64,000 nucleotides of DNA from Stappia albiluteola (lineage in GTDB: Bacteria > Pseudomonadota > Alphaproteobacteria > Rhizobiales > Stappiaceae). The translations under genes were made by a program, and so were the position numbers. The notes under the pieces were generated by a model, which saw nothing but the letters and a program-made list of their open reading frames with translations, made no database searches and was not told the DNA's origin. Of this stretch, positions 46,229-54,481 are shown in pieces; the first letter of the stretch is position 1; every line of letters starts with the position of its first letter. Where the stretch lies: positions 193,501 through 257,500 of the forward strand of contig NZ_JACFXV010000048.1 in NCBI RefSeq assembly GCF_014050225.1, in the 5' to 3' direction.

Positions 46229-46903
46229 TCAGATCGGCTGACCGGCAGTTTCCTTTTCCAGATCCTCTACCGCTTTACGGGCATTCGGGCTGTTTGGATT
46301 GAGTTCCAGCACCCGCTTGAAGGCCTGGAGGGCGTCGCTCGGCCGCTCGAGGCGGCGCATGATGATTGCAAAGCCGGAGATTGCGCCCCAGTGGCGCGGC
46401 TCAAGGGACAAGGTTTTTTCGATATCGATCAACGATCGGCCGAAATCCTCCTGGAGGTAGAAGATCGTCGCGCGCCTGTTCCATCCCTCCGCATAGTCCG
46501 GCGCGAGGACGGTGACGGTGTCGAGAAGATCAAGCGCAAGGCCATAATTCTTCGCTTCCATAGCCGCGGCGGAGCGCGCCATCAACAGATCGATGGTCGG
46601 GCTCCCGGACCTGAGCCAGATCAGCTGAATCTTGGTTGCAATGCCTTGTGCGGCCTTGTCGTCTGTCGTCGCCTGCAGTTCGGCAAAGAGCTTGTCCAGC
46701 TCCTTTTCCGCCGACTGCTCCGGCTCCAGGGCAGGCGCCGGGTCCGTAATCGCGTCGTTTTCCGGAGGCGCGGGCAGATCCTCGAGCGAAGGAGGACTAA
46801 GCTCGGGCGGAAGCAGTTGGTCCTGCGCCATACCGGGATTGATCGGGAGGGCCAGGCAGCCGAGCAGTGACAGAAGAGTTGAAAACGCAAGAAACCGTCG
46901 CAT
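46229..46903 (-). CDS. Exported TPR-repeat protein
   Basis: 224 residues. A signal peptide (FSTLLSLLGCLALPINPGMAQ) is followed by a Pro/Glu-rich segment to about residue 60, then three to four TPR-like helices: AAAMEAKNYGLALDLLDTVT, AEGWNRRATIFYLQEDFGR and DALQAFKRVLELNPNSPNAR. A cysteine in LLGC could be a lipobox, but the context fits a signal peptidase I site at MAQ better. The start MRRFLAFST at 46903 is chosen for the signal; GGAGG lies 14 bases before. Role unknown. Confidence 0.82.
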   Translation of the reverse strand: MRRFLAFSTLLSLLGCLALPINPGMAQDQLLPPELSPPSLEDLPAPPENDAITDPAPALEPEQSAEKELDKLFAELQATTDDKAAQGIATKIQLIWLRSGSPTIDLLMARSAAAMEAKNYGLALDLLDTVTVLAPDYAEGWNRRATIFYLQEDFGRSLIDIEKTLSLEPRHWGAISGFAIIMRRLERPSDALQAFKRVLELNPNSPNARKAVEDLEKETAGQPI

Positions 46904-47012
46904 CGGAAGGATTATGGCCTCCACGATGCGGCGGTCAAGCATGCTCAAAAAGACTTGAGGAAGACGTGCACTCTTCACTCGGCGCCCGACGGCAAATGCC
47001 GGACGAGAGCGA

Positions 47013-47138
47013 TCAGCCCTGGCGAGCCTTGAAGCGCGGATTCTTCTTGTTGATGATGTAGATACGGCCCTTGCGGCGAACCATGCGGTTCTCGCGGTGC
47101 CGGCCCATCAGCGACTTGAGCGAGTTCTTGATCTTCAT
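47013..47138 (-). CDS. rpmJ: 50S ribosomal protein L36 (zinc-free type)
   Basis: 41-residue protein, [20 protein letters not shown] at the start and [12 protein letters not shown] at the end. It lacks the four zinc-ligand residues of classical L36, the form usual in alphaproteobacteria. The frame extends upstream to 47195, but the Met at 47138 matches the family. It is about 110 bases upstream of the TPR gene in the same direction. Confidence 0.95.
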   Translation of the reverse strand: MKIKNSLKSLMGRHRENRMVRRKGRIYIINKKNPRFKARQG

Positions 47139-47329
47139 GTCACACGTCCCCGGATCGGGCTGGGAGCCATGGCCGCCTCTGGCTACCCCTGGCATCCGTT
47201 AAACGAAGCGGGCGCCGAGGCGCCCAAGTGATCCAGCCCGGGGATCGTTCGCGCAACGACAAGGCTGCTGCGTCTCGCTCCGTTTCCAGGCAGGTTGCGA
47301 AGCTTCACCTGAGCGAAGTTTCGCGAAAA

Positions 47330-47404
<75 letters not shown>

Positions 47405-47563
47405 GAAACTCGTTCGGATCGCGGCGCAACCGCCGCAGTGGCAAGCGATATAACGGGCTTCAGCACGGCACGCAAGCCCTCTTGCCAAACTTCTTCAGCC
47501 TTTGCGAGCGACCTGCGGGAGCGGTGGAAAACATCTCCCGCCGGGTCTTGCCGCCAGCGGATA

Positions 47564-47923
47564 TCAGGCCGCGAGCATCCGCTCCACTTCCTGCACCAGG
47601 TCGCGCAGATGAAAGGGTTTCGACAGCACCTTGGCATCCTTTGGCGCATTGGAGTCCGGATTGAGAGCCACGGCCGCAAATCCCGTAATGAACATGACCT
47701 TCAGGTCCGGATCGAGTTGCGTCGCCCGCCGCGCCAGCTCGATGCCATCCATCTCAGGCATCACGATATCCGTCAGGAGCAGCGAAAAGGGCTCCTCGCG
47801 AAGGCGTTCATAGGCGCTTTTGCCGTTATCGAAAGAGACGACATCGTAGCCGGCATTCTGCAGCGCCTTGGCCAGAAACCGGCGCATGTCATTATCATCT
47901 TCCGCCAGAAGGATCCGTGCCAT
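47564..47923 (-). CDS. cpdR: Single-domain response regulator CpdR
   Basis: 119-residue receiver domain with no output domain. It begins MARILLAEDDNDMRRFLAKAL. The phospho-acceptor Asp is in LLTDIVMPEMDG and the conserved Lys in VLSKPFHLRDL. The sequence and length fit CpdR, which when unphosphorylated directs ClpXP to degrade cell-cycle proteins such as CtrA in alphaproteobacteria. The start at 47923 follows GGAAATGGA-type sequence; the frame continues upstream without homology. Divergent from the second N-formylglutamate amidohydrolase. The CckA/ChpT relay is not in the window. Confidence 0.92.
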   Translation of the reverse strand: MARILLAEDDNDMRRFLAKALQNAGYDVVSFDNGKSAYERLREEPFSLLLTDIVMPEMDGIELARRATQLDPDLKVMFITGFAAVALNPDSNAPKDAKVLSKPFHLRDLVQEVERMLAA

Positions 47924-48150
47924 CCTGATTTCCATTTCCCGATGCGTGCCTGATGGTCCCGCTTCCCATTTTGGCACAGACTCACTTAGTCTTATAAGGC
48001 CGCAACACCGTAAACATCCAGTGAAGCGCGTTTGGCTGTGGACATTGGGGCGGCGAAGCAGGCACACTTCTGTTTCGCGGCGGGCAGCGCCTTCCCGATA
48101 GGATGACAAGCGGTCGGCAAGAAGCAGAGAGGAAGGCGGGACGAGGCGAA

Positions 48151-49041
48151 ATGAAGGTTGTCACCGGCTTTGAAGATACGCCCGCCTACGAAATTCTCGC
48201 TCCGTCCCGATTGCGGCTGCCTTTCGTTTTCAATTCTCCTCATTCCGGACGCTGTTATCCGCTGAACTTCCTCAATGCGTCGAAGCTGGAGGCACCGGCA
48301 ATCCGACGTTCGGAAGATGCCTATGTCGACGAGTTGTTCATGCCCGCCGTCGCCAGGGGCGCTCCCCTGGTGCGGGCGCATTTTCCCCGCGCCTTCCTCG
48401 ACGTGAACCGCGAACCTTACGAACTCGACCCCAAGATGTTCGAGGATCGGTTGCCGGCTTATGCCAACATACGCTCGATCCGCGTTGCGGGAGGGCTCGG
48501 AACGATCGCCCGCATCGTGGGCGAGGCGCAGGAGATCTATCGCGGCCGGCTGTGCATCAATGAAGTGCTGTCGCGCATCGAGACGATCTACAAGCCTTAT
48601 CACCGCACGCTGCGCAGGCTTCTCGCTGAAACGCACGTGACCTTCGGCTACGCGGTGCTGATAGATTGCCATTCCATGCCGTCGACGATCCGCAATGCCG
48701 ATGGAGGACGGCGGCCTGATTTCATTCTCGGCGACCGCTATGGCACAAGCTGCTCGGCCTCGCTTGTCGATGCGGCCTTTGAGAGCCTGAACGCCATGGG
48801 TTATGCGGTCAGCCGCAACAAGCCTTATGCGGGCGGCTTCATCACGGAGCATTACGGACGCCCCGCCAAAGGGCTGCACGCCCTTCAGATCGAGGTCAAT
48901 CGCGGCCTCTACATGGACGAGCAATCGATGGAAAAAAGCGAGGGCTTTCAGCGACTTGCCAATGACATCGCCTGCTTCGTAGCCGAGTTCACAAGCCTGC
49001 CGGCCTCGGGCATGGATCTCGGCGCCATTGCAGCGGAATAG
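48151..49041 (+). CDS. N-formylglutamate amidohydrolase family protein (copy 2)
   Basis: 296 residues from ATG 48151, with AGGCGA before it; the frame is open to 48103. Family segments are FVFNSPHSGRCYP, RSEDAYVDELF, HFPRAFLDVNREPYELDP, VLIDCHSMPST and ITEHYGRPAKGLHALQIEVNRGLY. It is clearly a different branch from the copy at 41062. In related genomes such a gene is often paired with cpdR, as here. Whether it acts on N-formylglutamate is untested. Confidence 0.9.
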   Translation: MKVVTGFEDTPAYEILAPSRLRLPFVFNSPHSGRCYPLNFLNASKLEAPAIRRSEDAYVDELFMPAVARGAPLVRAHFPRAFLDVNREPYELDPKMFEDRLPAYANIRSIRVAGGLGTIARIVGEAQEIYRGRLCINEVLSRIETIYKPYHRTLRRLLAETHVTFGYAVLIDCHSMPSTIRNADGGRRPDFILGDRYGTSCSASLVDAAFESLNAMGYAVSRNKPYAGGFITEHYGRPAKGLHALQIEVNRGLYMDEQSMEKSEGFQRLANDIACFVAEFTSLPASGMDLGAIAAE

Positions 49042-49420
49042 CCTCTTCCCGGCCAAGCCCCAAAAAAAGAGGCCGCACTCTTTCGAGGCGGCCCGAGTCT
49101 AGGGAGGAAACGCCCAAGGAGGGCGGCGCTCAGACGCAAAGCGTCATATCGCGCTGCAATAATCTCTCATCGCACTGCACAAAGGTCAAGTGGATTTCAA
49201 AACAACCGCGTTAGAGTGGTAAATATACCACATGATTGCGCGCAAAAATGTTGAAATTGCCACACATTCGAAGTGGAATAACCCGCAAGGTGGCGACTGC
49301 ACAGCGAATCGACGCACTTGCGGCGATCCGATTGCCTTTTCGCTGGGTCGTGGCTATCGAAACATCTTCCGCCTCTCACTCCGGGCAGGGAACGCCCTGC
49401 CCTCATGAAAAGCTCGATGA
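49042..49420. other. Intergenic region with small palindrome
   Basis: About 380 bases, locally AT-rich around 49190-49270. A perfect 16-bp palindrome GTGGTA-AATA-TACCAC (49216-49231) could be a regulator site for hisN. A GGCCGC/GCGGCC hairpin near 49070 follows the amidohydrolase gene but has no T-run. No credible gene. Confidence 0.5.
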
Positions 49421-50206
49421 ATGGCTGACCGCACCGATCTCACCGCATTCATGCATGACCTTGCCGACGCTGCGACGGCAGCGATCATGCCGCATTTCCG
49501 GGCAGCAGTGGACGTGGAGAACAAGGAGGCCAAGGGCTTCGATCCGGTGACGATTGCCGATCGCGCGGGCGAAGAAGCAATGCGCGACCTGATATTGAAG
49601 ACCTATCCGAGCCACGGTGTCCTGGGTGAGGAACACGGCAACCATCAACTCGATGCGTCTCATATCTGGGTGCTCGACCCGATCGACGGAACCCGGGCCT
49701 TCATCACCGGCCTGCCGACCTGGGGCACGCTGATTGGCCTCAACGAGAACGGGCGGGCAAGCCTGGGCATGATGGCGCAGCCATTTATCGGCGAGCGTTT
49801 CCATGGCGATGGCAAGGAAGCCTGGCTGCAGTTCCAGGGCGCCCGGCGCCAACTCCGCACGAGAGCGTGCAGCCGGATCGAGGACGCGCTGATGTGCACC
49901 ACGGACCCCCGCCTGTTCATGGGCGGCGAGCAGCCGGTCTTCAAGCGCATCGAGCAGGCGACGCGAAACACGCGCTACGGGACGGATTGTTACGGCTTCA
50001 GCATGGTCGCGGCCGGCCAGGTCGACCTGGTCATCGAGACGGGGCTGAAACCCTATGACATCGTTGCCCTCATCCCGATCATCGAAGGCGCGGGCGGTGT
50101 CGTGACCGACTGGAGCGGCGGCCGCGCGGAACAGGGCGGACAAGTGGTAGCCTCCGGCGACCCGCGTCTGCATGAGAAGGTGCTGCGCGAATTGGCAACG
50201 GCCTGA
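49421..50206 (+). CDS. hisN: Histidinol-phosphatase, inositol-monophosphatase family (HisN type)
   Basis: 261-residue Mg-dependent phosphatase. Signature segments are VLGEEHG, the metal site VLDPIDGTRAFITGLPTWG and the last motif LKPYDIVALIPIIEGAGGVVTDWSGG. The GTRAF variant and ETGLKPYD spacing are typical of the HisN/histidinol-phosphatase branch rather than SuhB at 5898. It may supply the histidine pathway step for which no other enzyme is visible. The start lacks a strong ribosome site. Convergent with the ArsR gene. Confidence 0.88.
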   Translation: MADRTDLTAFMHDLADAATAAIMPHFRAAVDVENKEAKGFDPVTIADRAGEEAMRDLILKTYPSHGVLGEEHGNHQLDASHIWVLDPIDGTRAFITGLPTWGTLIGLNENGRASLGMMAQPFIGERFHGDGKEAWLQFQGARRQLRTRACSRIEDALMCTTDPRLFMGGEQPVFKRIEQATRNTRYGTDCYGFSMVAAGQVDLVIETGLKPYDIVALIPIIEGAGGVVTDWSGGRAEQGGQVVASGDPRLHEKVLRELATA

Positions 50207-50219
50207 CAAGCCGGAAAAT

Positions 50220-50534
50220 TCAGACGCGCTTGGCGAGTTCTTCCTGCAAGGAGCGGATCGCCTCCTCATTGCGTTTGTAGAAGACGCTCTGCTTGATCCG
50301 CTTCGGCCGCACAAGGTTGGCGCCCGCCAGCATCTTCATGTGCACGCTCGCACTCGGCTGGCTGAGGCCGAGCTTTGCGGTAATGAAATTCACGCAAACT
50401 CCATCCTCGACCAGATCCCCATCCCGCTGCGGCGGGAAATGAGCGCGTGGATCGCGAAGCCATTCCATGATCTGCAGTCGCACAGGACTCGACAGAGCCT
50501 TGAGCGCAGCGGTGATTGACTCCTCATCCTCCAT
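50220..50534 (-). CDS. ArsR-family transcriptional regulator
   Basis: 104-residue winged-helix repressor. The HTH is CVNFITAKLGLSQPSASVHMKMLAGANLV. The N-terminal helix ALSSPVRLQIMEWLRDP is typical of ArsR-type proteins. The classical CVC metal motif is absent; a single Cys lies in the HTH region, so metal sensing is not indicated. Divergently transcribed from the aminotransferase and DUF427 genes, with repeated palindromes between them, hence the likely local repressor of both directions. Confidence 0.88.
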   Translation of the reverse strand: MEDEESITAALKALSSPVRLQIMEWLRDPRAHFPPQRDGDLVEDGVCVNFITAKLGLSQPSASVHMKMLAGANLVRPKRIKQSVFYKRNEEAIRSLQEELAKRV

Positions 50535-50592
50535 TATATAATCACCATCCTATATAATATAATTCCTATATAGGTGATGCTCTATATAGGAG
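50533..50592. promoter_or_regulatory. Divergent promoter with repeated CCTATATAGG-type operators
   Basis: Very AT-rich. Perfect palindrome CCTATATAGG at 50565-50574, a near copy CTATATAGG at 50582-50590, and half copies CCTATATA at 50549 and TTATATA near 50534, spaced about 16 bases. Further arms ATCACC (50541-50546) and GGTGAT (50573-50578) form a wider inverted repeat. Predicted ArsR-family binding sites overlapping both promoters. Confidence 0.65.
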
Positions 50593-50647
50593 CTTGTTCC
50601 ACCAATTCCAGTGGCAGGCTCAACGTCTTTTCGGTGAGATCCTACTC

Positions 50648-51823
50648 GTGAGCACCAATACGATGCGACAGGGCATACCCCATGTCGATGACTTCATCCA
50701 CCTCAACAACGCTGCGGGCTCTCTTGCGGATCAGCGAGTTCATGACGCCATCAAAGCCCATCTCGAGCTAGAGGCGAGAAGCGGCTCGACGGAGGCGATG
50801 AATGCGGTTTCCAGCAAACTGGAGCAGCTCTACTCCGCCGTTGCGGCGTTCGTCGGTGGCACCGCTGATCAGATGCTTGTTGCCGACAGCCATACCAATG
50901 CCTGGCAGAGGCCTTTTCTCGCCGTCGACCTGAAACCCGGCGATGTCGTGCTCGTGGGATCGTCAGAGTGGGGCGGCAACCTTTCGATGATCCATCACAC
51001 CTGCCGACGCACAGGAGCAAGCTATAAGGTCGTTCCGGATGATGCGTCGGGGCGCATGGATCTGCGGACATTCGAATCCGCACTGAAGGATAAGCGGGTC
51101 AAGCTCGTCTGCACCACCTGGGTTGCGGCGACTTCCGGGCAAGTCAACCCGGTCGAAGAAATCGGCGAGTTGATGCGGCAGACCGAAGCGCTTCATTTCG
51201 TCGACGGAGCACAGGCGATCGGCCAATTCCCTGTCGACATCCGCAACCTTAATTGCGACCTCTTGACCGTAAGCGCGCGCAAGTTCGTGCGCGGCCCGCG
51301 CGGGACGGGCTTCGCCTGGATCAGCAAGCGGTTTCTTAACGAATACAAACCGCTTGGCGTAGACCAGTTTGCGGCTCCCTGGGAAAACGATGCTCCGCAT
51401 CTGCGCGGTGATGCGCGACGCTTCGAAACCGGGGAAAGCAACTACGCAGCCAGGCTTGGCCTCCTGTCGGCGCTTGAGCTGATCCTCACACGAGATATTT
51501 CGGCCGATTTCACAGTAATCAAGGAATTGGCCGCGCAAGCCCGGGCAAGGCTTTCGAGTACCGAAGGCATAACGGTGCTTGAGGGCAACGAAGGCTCTTG
51601 CGGGCTGGTTACCTTCCTGGCGGACGGCGTGGCTCCGGCCAAAATTGCCGCCGACCTCAGGCAAAGTCGCATAAACATTTCAGCGCCAACGACACGCTAT
51701 GGACCTCTCTACATGGCCGCCCGTGGCTGGAACGCGATCAATCGGCTCTCTCCGCACGCCTTCAACACGGCGGATGAAATCGACAAGGCCTGCGATGCCA
51801 TCGCGACCTCCGTCAAATCCTGA
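50648..51823 (+). CDS. Class V aminotransferase / cysteine desulfurase-like PLP enzyme
   Basis: 391 residues of the fold-type I class V group (isopenicillin-N-epimerase/EgtE-like). Seen are HLNNAAGSLAD at the start, LVCTTWVAATSGQVNPVEEIG, FVDGAQAIGQFPVDI and the PLP lysine in SARKFVRGPRGTGF. There is no obvious catalytic-loop Cys of desulfurases. The start is GTG at 50648 or ATG at 50663. DUF427 follows 16 bases later, probably in one operon under the divergent ArsR protein. Reaction unknown; an amino acid or sulfur-compound lyase is plausible. Confidence 0.85.
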   Translation: MSTNTMRQGIPHVDDFIHLNNAAGSLADQRVHDAIKAHLELEARSGSTEAMNAVSSKLEQLYSAVAAFVGGTADQMLVADSHTNAWQRPFLAVDLKPGDVVLVGSSEWGGNLSMIHHTCRRTGASYKVVPDDASGRMDLRTFESALKDKRVKLVCTTWVAATSGQVNPVEEIGELMRQTEALHFVDGAQAIGQFPVDIRNLNCDLLTVSARKFVRGPRGTGFAWISKRFLNEYKPLGVDQFAAPWENDAPHLRGDARRFETGESNYAARLGLLSALELILTRDISADFTVIKELAAQARARLSSTEGITVLEGNEGSCGLVTFLADGVAPAKIAADLRQSRINISAPTTRYGPLYMAARGWNAINRLSPHAFNTADEIDKACDAIATSVKS

Positions 51824-51839
51824 AACCGAGGAGCCTCCA

Positions 51840-52226
51840 ATGGCACCAGACGAAATCATCGTTGCCTGGAAAGGACATATCCGCATGTCGCGCGAACCGG
51901 CCGAAGTCATCGTTAAAGTCGATGGCGTCGAGATCGCCCGCAGCAGGCGTGCGATCCGCTTTTCGGAAGGTACACGAGCGGACGTCTTCTACATACCGAT
52001 GACGGATGTCAGGCAGGAAGGCCATCTCGGTCCTTCCGAACTGAAAACGACCTGCAAATGGAAGGGACAGGCTTCCTACTTCACCGTGGCTGCCGCTGGC
52101 AACGTCCACGAAAACCTCATCTGGGCCTATCCGGACGCCTTTGATGAAGTGGCGCAAATCCGCGATTGCATTGCCTTCGATACGACAAACCCGTCCGTCG
52201 AAATGATGTTCCGACATCCATCGTGA
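51840..52226 (+). CDS. DUF427 domain protein
   Basis: 128-residue protein consisting of one DUF427 domain. Conserved parts are VKVDGVEIARSRRAIR, FYIPMTDVR, CKWKGQASYFTV and LIWAYPDAFDEVAQI. Start ATG at 51840, with GAGGAG eight bases before. It is translated right after the aminotransferase. The domain has a small beta-rich fold and no proven activity that I know. The ArsR-controlled pair suggests it helps the PLP enzyme or handles its product. Confidence 0.86.
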   Translation: MAPDEIIVAWKGHIRMSREPAEVIVKVDGVEIARSRRAIRFSEGTRADVFYIPMTDVRQEGHLGPSELKTTCKWKGQASYFTVAAAGNVHENLIWAYPDAFDEVAQIRDCIAFDTTNPSVEMMFRHPS

Positions 52227-52241
52227 CGGAATCGCCCGACT

Positions 52242-53177
52242 TCATCGAGCGGCGAAAAAGGCATCCATCGCGGTCAGCGCCTGATCGCGATGGAAGTCCT
52301 TTTCCATCAGGATTTCGTGCCGCGCACCGGGCAATTCCACGAAGCGGGCGGAACGGGTACGGCGGGAAAAATGCTCGGTCGCACGGGTTGAAACGATACG
52401 GTCCTCGCCAGCTGCAATCATCAACACCGGCAGATTGAGCGAGGGGCCGAAGTCGGGCGCGTTGAACCGCTTGATCACCCGGCAGGCGGCCGCCAGCCAA
52501 TCGATCGTCGGCGCTCCGATTTCCAATACGGGCGATGCATCCAGGATCTCGAAGGTCCGCGAAAAACGGCGCTCGTCCGATGTCAGGAAGTTTCCCTTGA
52601 AGGGCTCGCGGATCGACGGCTTGCCGCCAGGCACAAATGCTGTGCCCAATCCGATACTCGAAAGCGCGTGGGAAAGCGGCGAGATGATTGCCGGCGGCCA
52701 GCCCACCTTGCCAAGGCCGATCAGCGGCGAAGTGAGAACCGCCCTTTCGAAACGCGTGCGCAGACGCTCGGCGCCATAGAGCAGAACAGCGCCGCCGGTC
52801 GAATGGGCAAGCGCGTAGTGCGGGCCGGGCAGCTCGGCCAGCGAAATCTCGCTCAGGATCGTTTCCAGGTCACTCAGGTAGTCCGAGAAGTCGTCTATAT
52901 GGCCACGGCGCGGATTGGTCAGCAGGCGATCGGAACCGCCCTGACCGCGCCAATCGAATGTGACGACCGCATAACCTCTTGCTCGCAGATCCTCGATCGT
53001 CTCGAAATATTTCTCGATGAATTCCGCCCGCCCCTGCAGCAGCGTGATGGTGCCTTTCAATGGCGTCGCCGAGGCTTTCCAGTATGCAAAGCGGATATGG
53101 GAACCGCCCGGGACCCGGCACGCACCGACGGTCGCCCCATCGGGAATCGGATTGCCGGGAAGATCAACAAGCTGCAT
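52242..53177 (-). CDS. Alpha/beta hydrolase, serine aminopeptidase/lysophospholipase type
   Basis: 311-residue hydrolase of the PldB/monoglyceride-lipase-like group. Seen are LLQGRAEFIEKYFETIEDL, VVTFDWRGQGGSDRL, the nucleophile elbow AHSTGGAVLL, IAAGEDRIVS with the Asp and GARHEI with the His. The elbow has Ala in place of the usual first Gly of GxSxG. Cytoplasmic by lack of a signal peptide. Convergent with the DUF427 gene, with 15 bases between. Substrate probably a lipid ester but unproven. Confidence 0.87.
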   Translation of the reverse strand: MQLVDLPGNPIPDGATVGACRVPGGSHIRFAYWKASATPLKGTITLLQGRAEFIEKYFETIEDLRARGYAVVTFDWRGQGGSDRLLTNPRRGHIDDFSDYLSDLETILSEISLAELPGPHYALAHSTGGAVLLYGAERLRTRFERAVLTSPLIGLGKVGWPPAIISPLSHALSSIGLGTAFVPGGKPSIREPFKGNFLTSDERRFSRTFEILDASPVLEIGAPTIDWLAAACRVIKRFNAPDFGPSLNLPVLMIAAGEDRIVSTRATEHFSRRTRSARFVELPGARHEILMEKDFHRDQALTAMDAFFAAR

Positions 53178-53314
53178 GGACGGCCCTCGTTAACAGGGAA
53201 GCCCGCGATGGCGGATTCCTGCTGGTGATACAAGAGCCTGTAGTGGCGGACAACAGCCGAGGGAGCGGGCATCCTAATTCGATGCCCTCCCCTCATGCTC
53301 GACAATGGCGACAA

Positions 53315-53701
53315 TTACCAGCCGCGCCCCCATCCATGACCATGGCCGCGACCGTAGCGAAGGAAGGTGCGCCCCAGTACCTCCCCGGAAAAGGCGTCGA
53401 CGACAAGACGCACCGGGAGATCGCGACGCCCGGAGGCATGGACCACATAGACATTTCCGCGCGGACGGATATCGCGGATGTCCCGATAGCCCTGGCGATG
53501 CAGGCGGCGAGCAACCTGACGGGGAGCAAGGCGCTCCCAGCGGCGGCCATGATCGTGCCGGCCCGGCCCGCGCCAGTCGATCGTGATCGTGGAATTGCCG
53601 ATGGCGATCCCCTTCTGCACTCCATGTGCGCTGGCGGCTTCGGCTGCGCCGACAGACATGACGATGGCAAGCGCAGCGGCAACAACAGACGACTTGAACA
53701 T
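53315..53701 (-). CDS. Small exported PepSY-like protein
   Basis: 128 residues with a clear signal peptide (SSVVAAALAIVMSVGAAEAASA). The mature part has a basic region and one PepSY-like repeat, PRQVARRLHRQGYRDI then GNVYVVHASGRRDLPVRL and VVDAFSGEVLG. The C-terminus is Gly/His/Arg-rich (YGRGHGHGWGRGW), a possible metal-binding tail. GAGGAG precedes the ATG at 53701. It lies upstream of and divergent from the small heat-shock gene. Function unknown. Confidence 0.8.
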   Translation of the reverse strand: MFKSSVVAAALAIVMSVGAAEAASAHGVQKGIAIGNSTITIDWRGPGRHDHGRRWERLAPRQVARRLHRQGYRDIRDIRPRGNVYVVHASGRRDLPVRLVVDAFSGEVLGRTFLRYGRGHGHGWGRGW

Positions 53702-53825
53702 GATCTTCACTCCTCGCTGGACGCCGGCATGTCTCGCCGGCTGATGGAGAGGAGAATGCGCAATTGCCTTTGAACCAATCCGGAAGGCCGCGTTCATCTG
53801 CCGTTCAGCCACCAAGACGGCAGGC

Positions 53826-53854
53826 CTTGAAACCCTCCGGGCGAATTCCCAACT
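53826..53854 (+). promoter_or_regulatory. Candidate heat-shock (RpoH-type) promoter of hsp20
   Basis: CTTGAAA (53826-53832) is followed after 15 bases by CCCAACT (53848-53854), close to the heat-shock sigma-factor pattern CTTGAAA / CCCATNT. It lies about 130 bases before the small heat-shock gene. Confidence 0.5.
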
Positions 53855-53880
53855 CTCGAAGTGCAGGCGCCAGCAGGGAA

Positions 53881-53982
53881 TGAAGTCCCGGGCCTGCGGA
53901 AAAGGGCCATGCTCGTCCCGCCTGAACAGGGGGACTTATCGGGCCCGGATCAAACGAATGTTGCTCAACAGGAGGACATGTC
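53881..53982 (+). promoter_or_regulatory. ROSE-like RNA thermometer in the hsp20 leader
   Basis: The leader can fold into successive hairpins, one being GTCCC-CCTG...CAGG-GGGAC around 53915-53935. The last places TTGCT (53961-53965) against AGGAG of the Shine-Dalgarno AGGAGG (53970-53975), across a CAAC loop. The pairing U-A, C-G, G-G, U-A, U-G reproduces the conserved geometry of ROSE elements, which mask the ribosome site of rhizobial small heat-shock genes at low temperature and melt on heating. Fold predicted by hand. Confidence 0.7.
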
Positions 53983-54435
53983 ATGCGTCATTTCGACTAC
54001 AGCCCGCTTTACCGTTCCACCGTCGGCTTCGACCGTCTCTTTTCGCTGCTCGACGGCGTGAACAACGATGCCCCCGCCTATCCGCCCTACAATATCGAGC
54101 GGACCGGCGAGAACACCTATCGCATCACCATGGCCGTTGCCGGCTTCTCCGAGGCCGACCTCACGATCGAAGCCAAGGAAGGCACGCTCACGGTGAAAGG
54201 CGAGCGAGCGCAGGAAAAGGAAGAGCGGGAAGTGCTCTATCGCGGCATCGCGTCCCGTTCGTTCGAGCGGCGCTTCCAGCTTGCGGATTTCCTTGAGGTG
54301 AAGGGCGCGAGCCTCGAAAACGGCCTGCTCCATATCGACCTGTTGCGGGAGATCCCGGAAGCGATGAAGCCGCGCAAGATCGAAATTACTGCCGGCTCGT
54401 CCAATGCGCCGCAGATTGAAGGCAGTGTAAACTGA
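53983..54435 (+). CDS. hsp20: Small heat-shock protein, Hsp20/IbpA class
   Basis: 150-residue holdase chaperone that binds unfolding proteins. The alpha-crystallin domain runs from about residue 35 to 130 and includes YPPYNIERTGENTYRITMAV, GTLTVKGERAQEKEEREVLYRGIASRSFERRF and GLLHIDLLREIPEAMKPRKI, ending with the I-x-I-like tail. It starts at 53983; the out-of-frame ATG at 53978 is not used. Its leader looks like a ROSE thermometer and its promoter like RpoH type, so heat control is likely at two levels. Confidence 0.94.
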   Translation: MRHFDYSPLYRSTVGFDRLFSLLDGVNNDAPAYPPYNIERTGENTYRITMAVAGFSEADLTIEAKEGTLTVKGERAQEKEEREVLYRGIASRSFERRFQLADFLEVKGASLENGLLHIDLLREIPEAMKPRKIEITAGSSNAPQIEGSVN

Positions 54436-54481
54436 CGTAGACTTCGACCCGCGAAGCCGCAAACAGCAAGCTGAAGACGAT

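Noticed and set aside
49236..49550. 104-codon plus-strand frame before hisN
   Set aside because: It overlaps hisN in another frame, has no ribosome site and no recognisable sequence.
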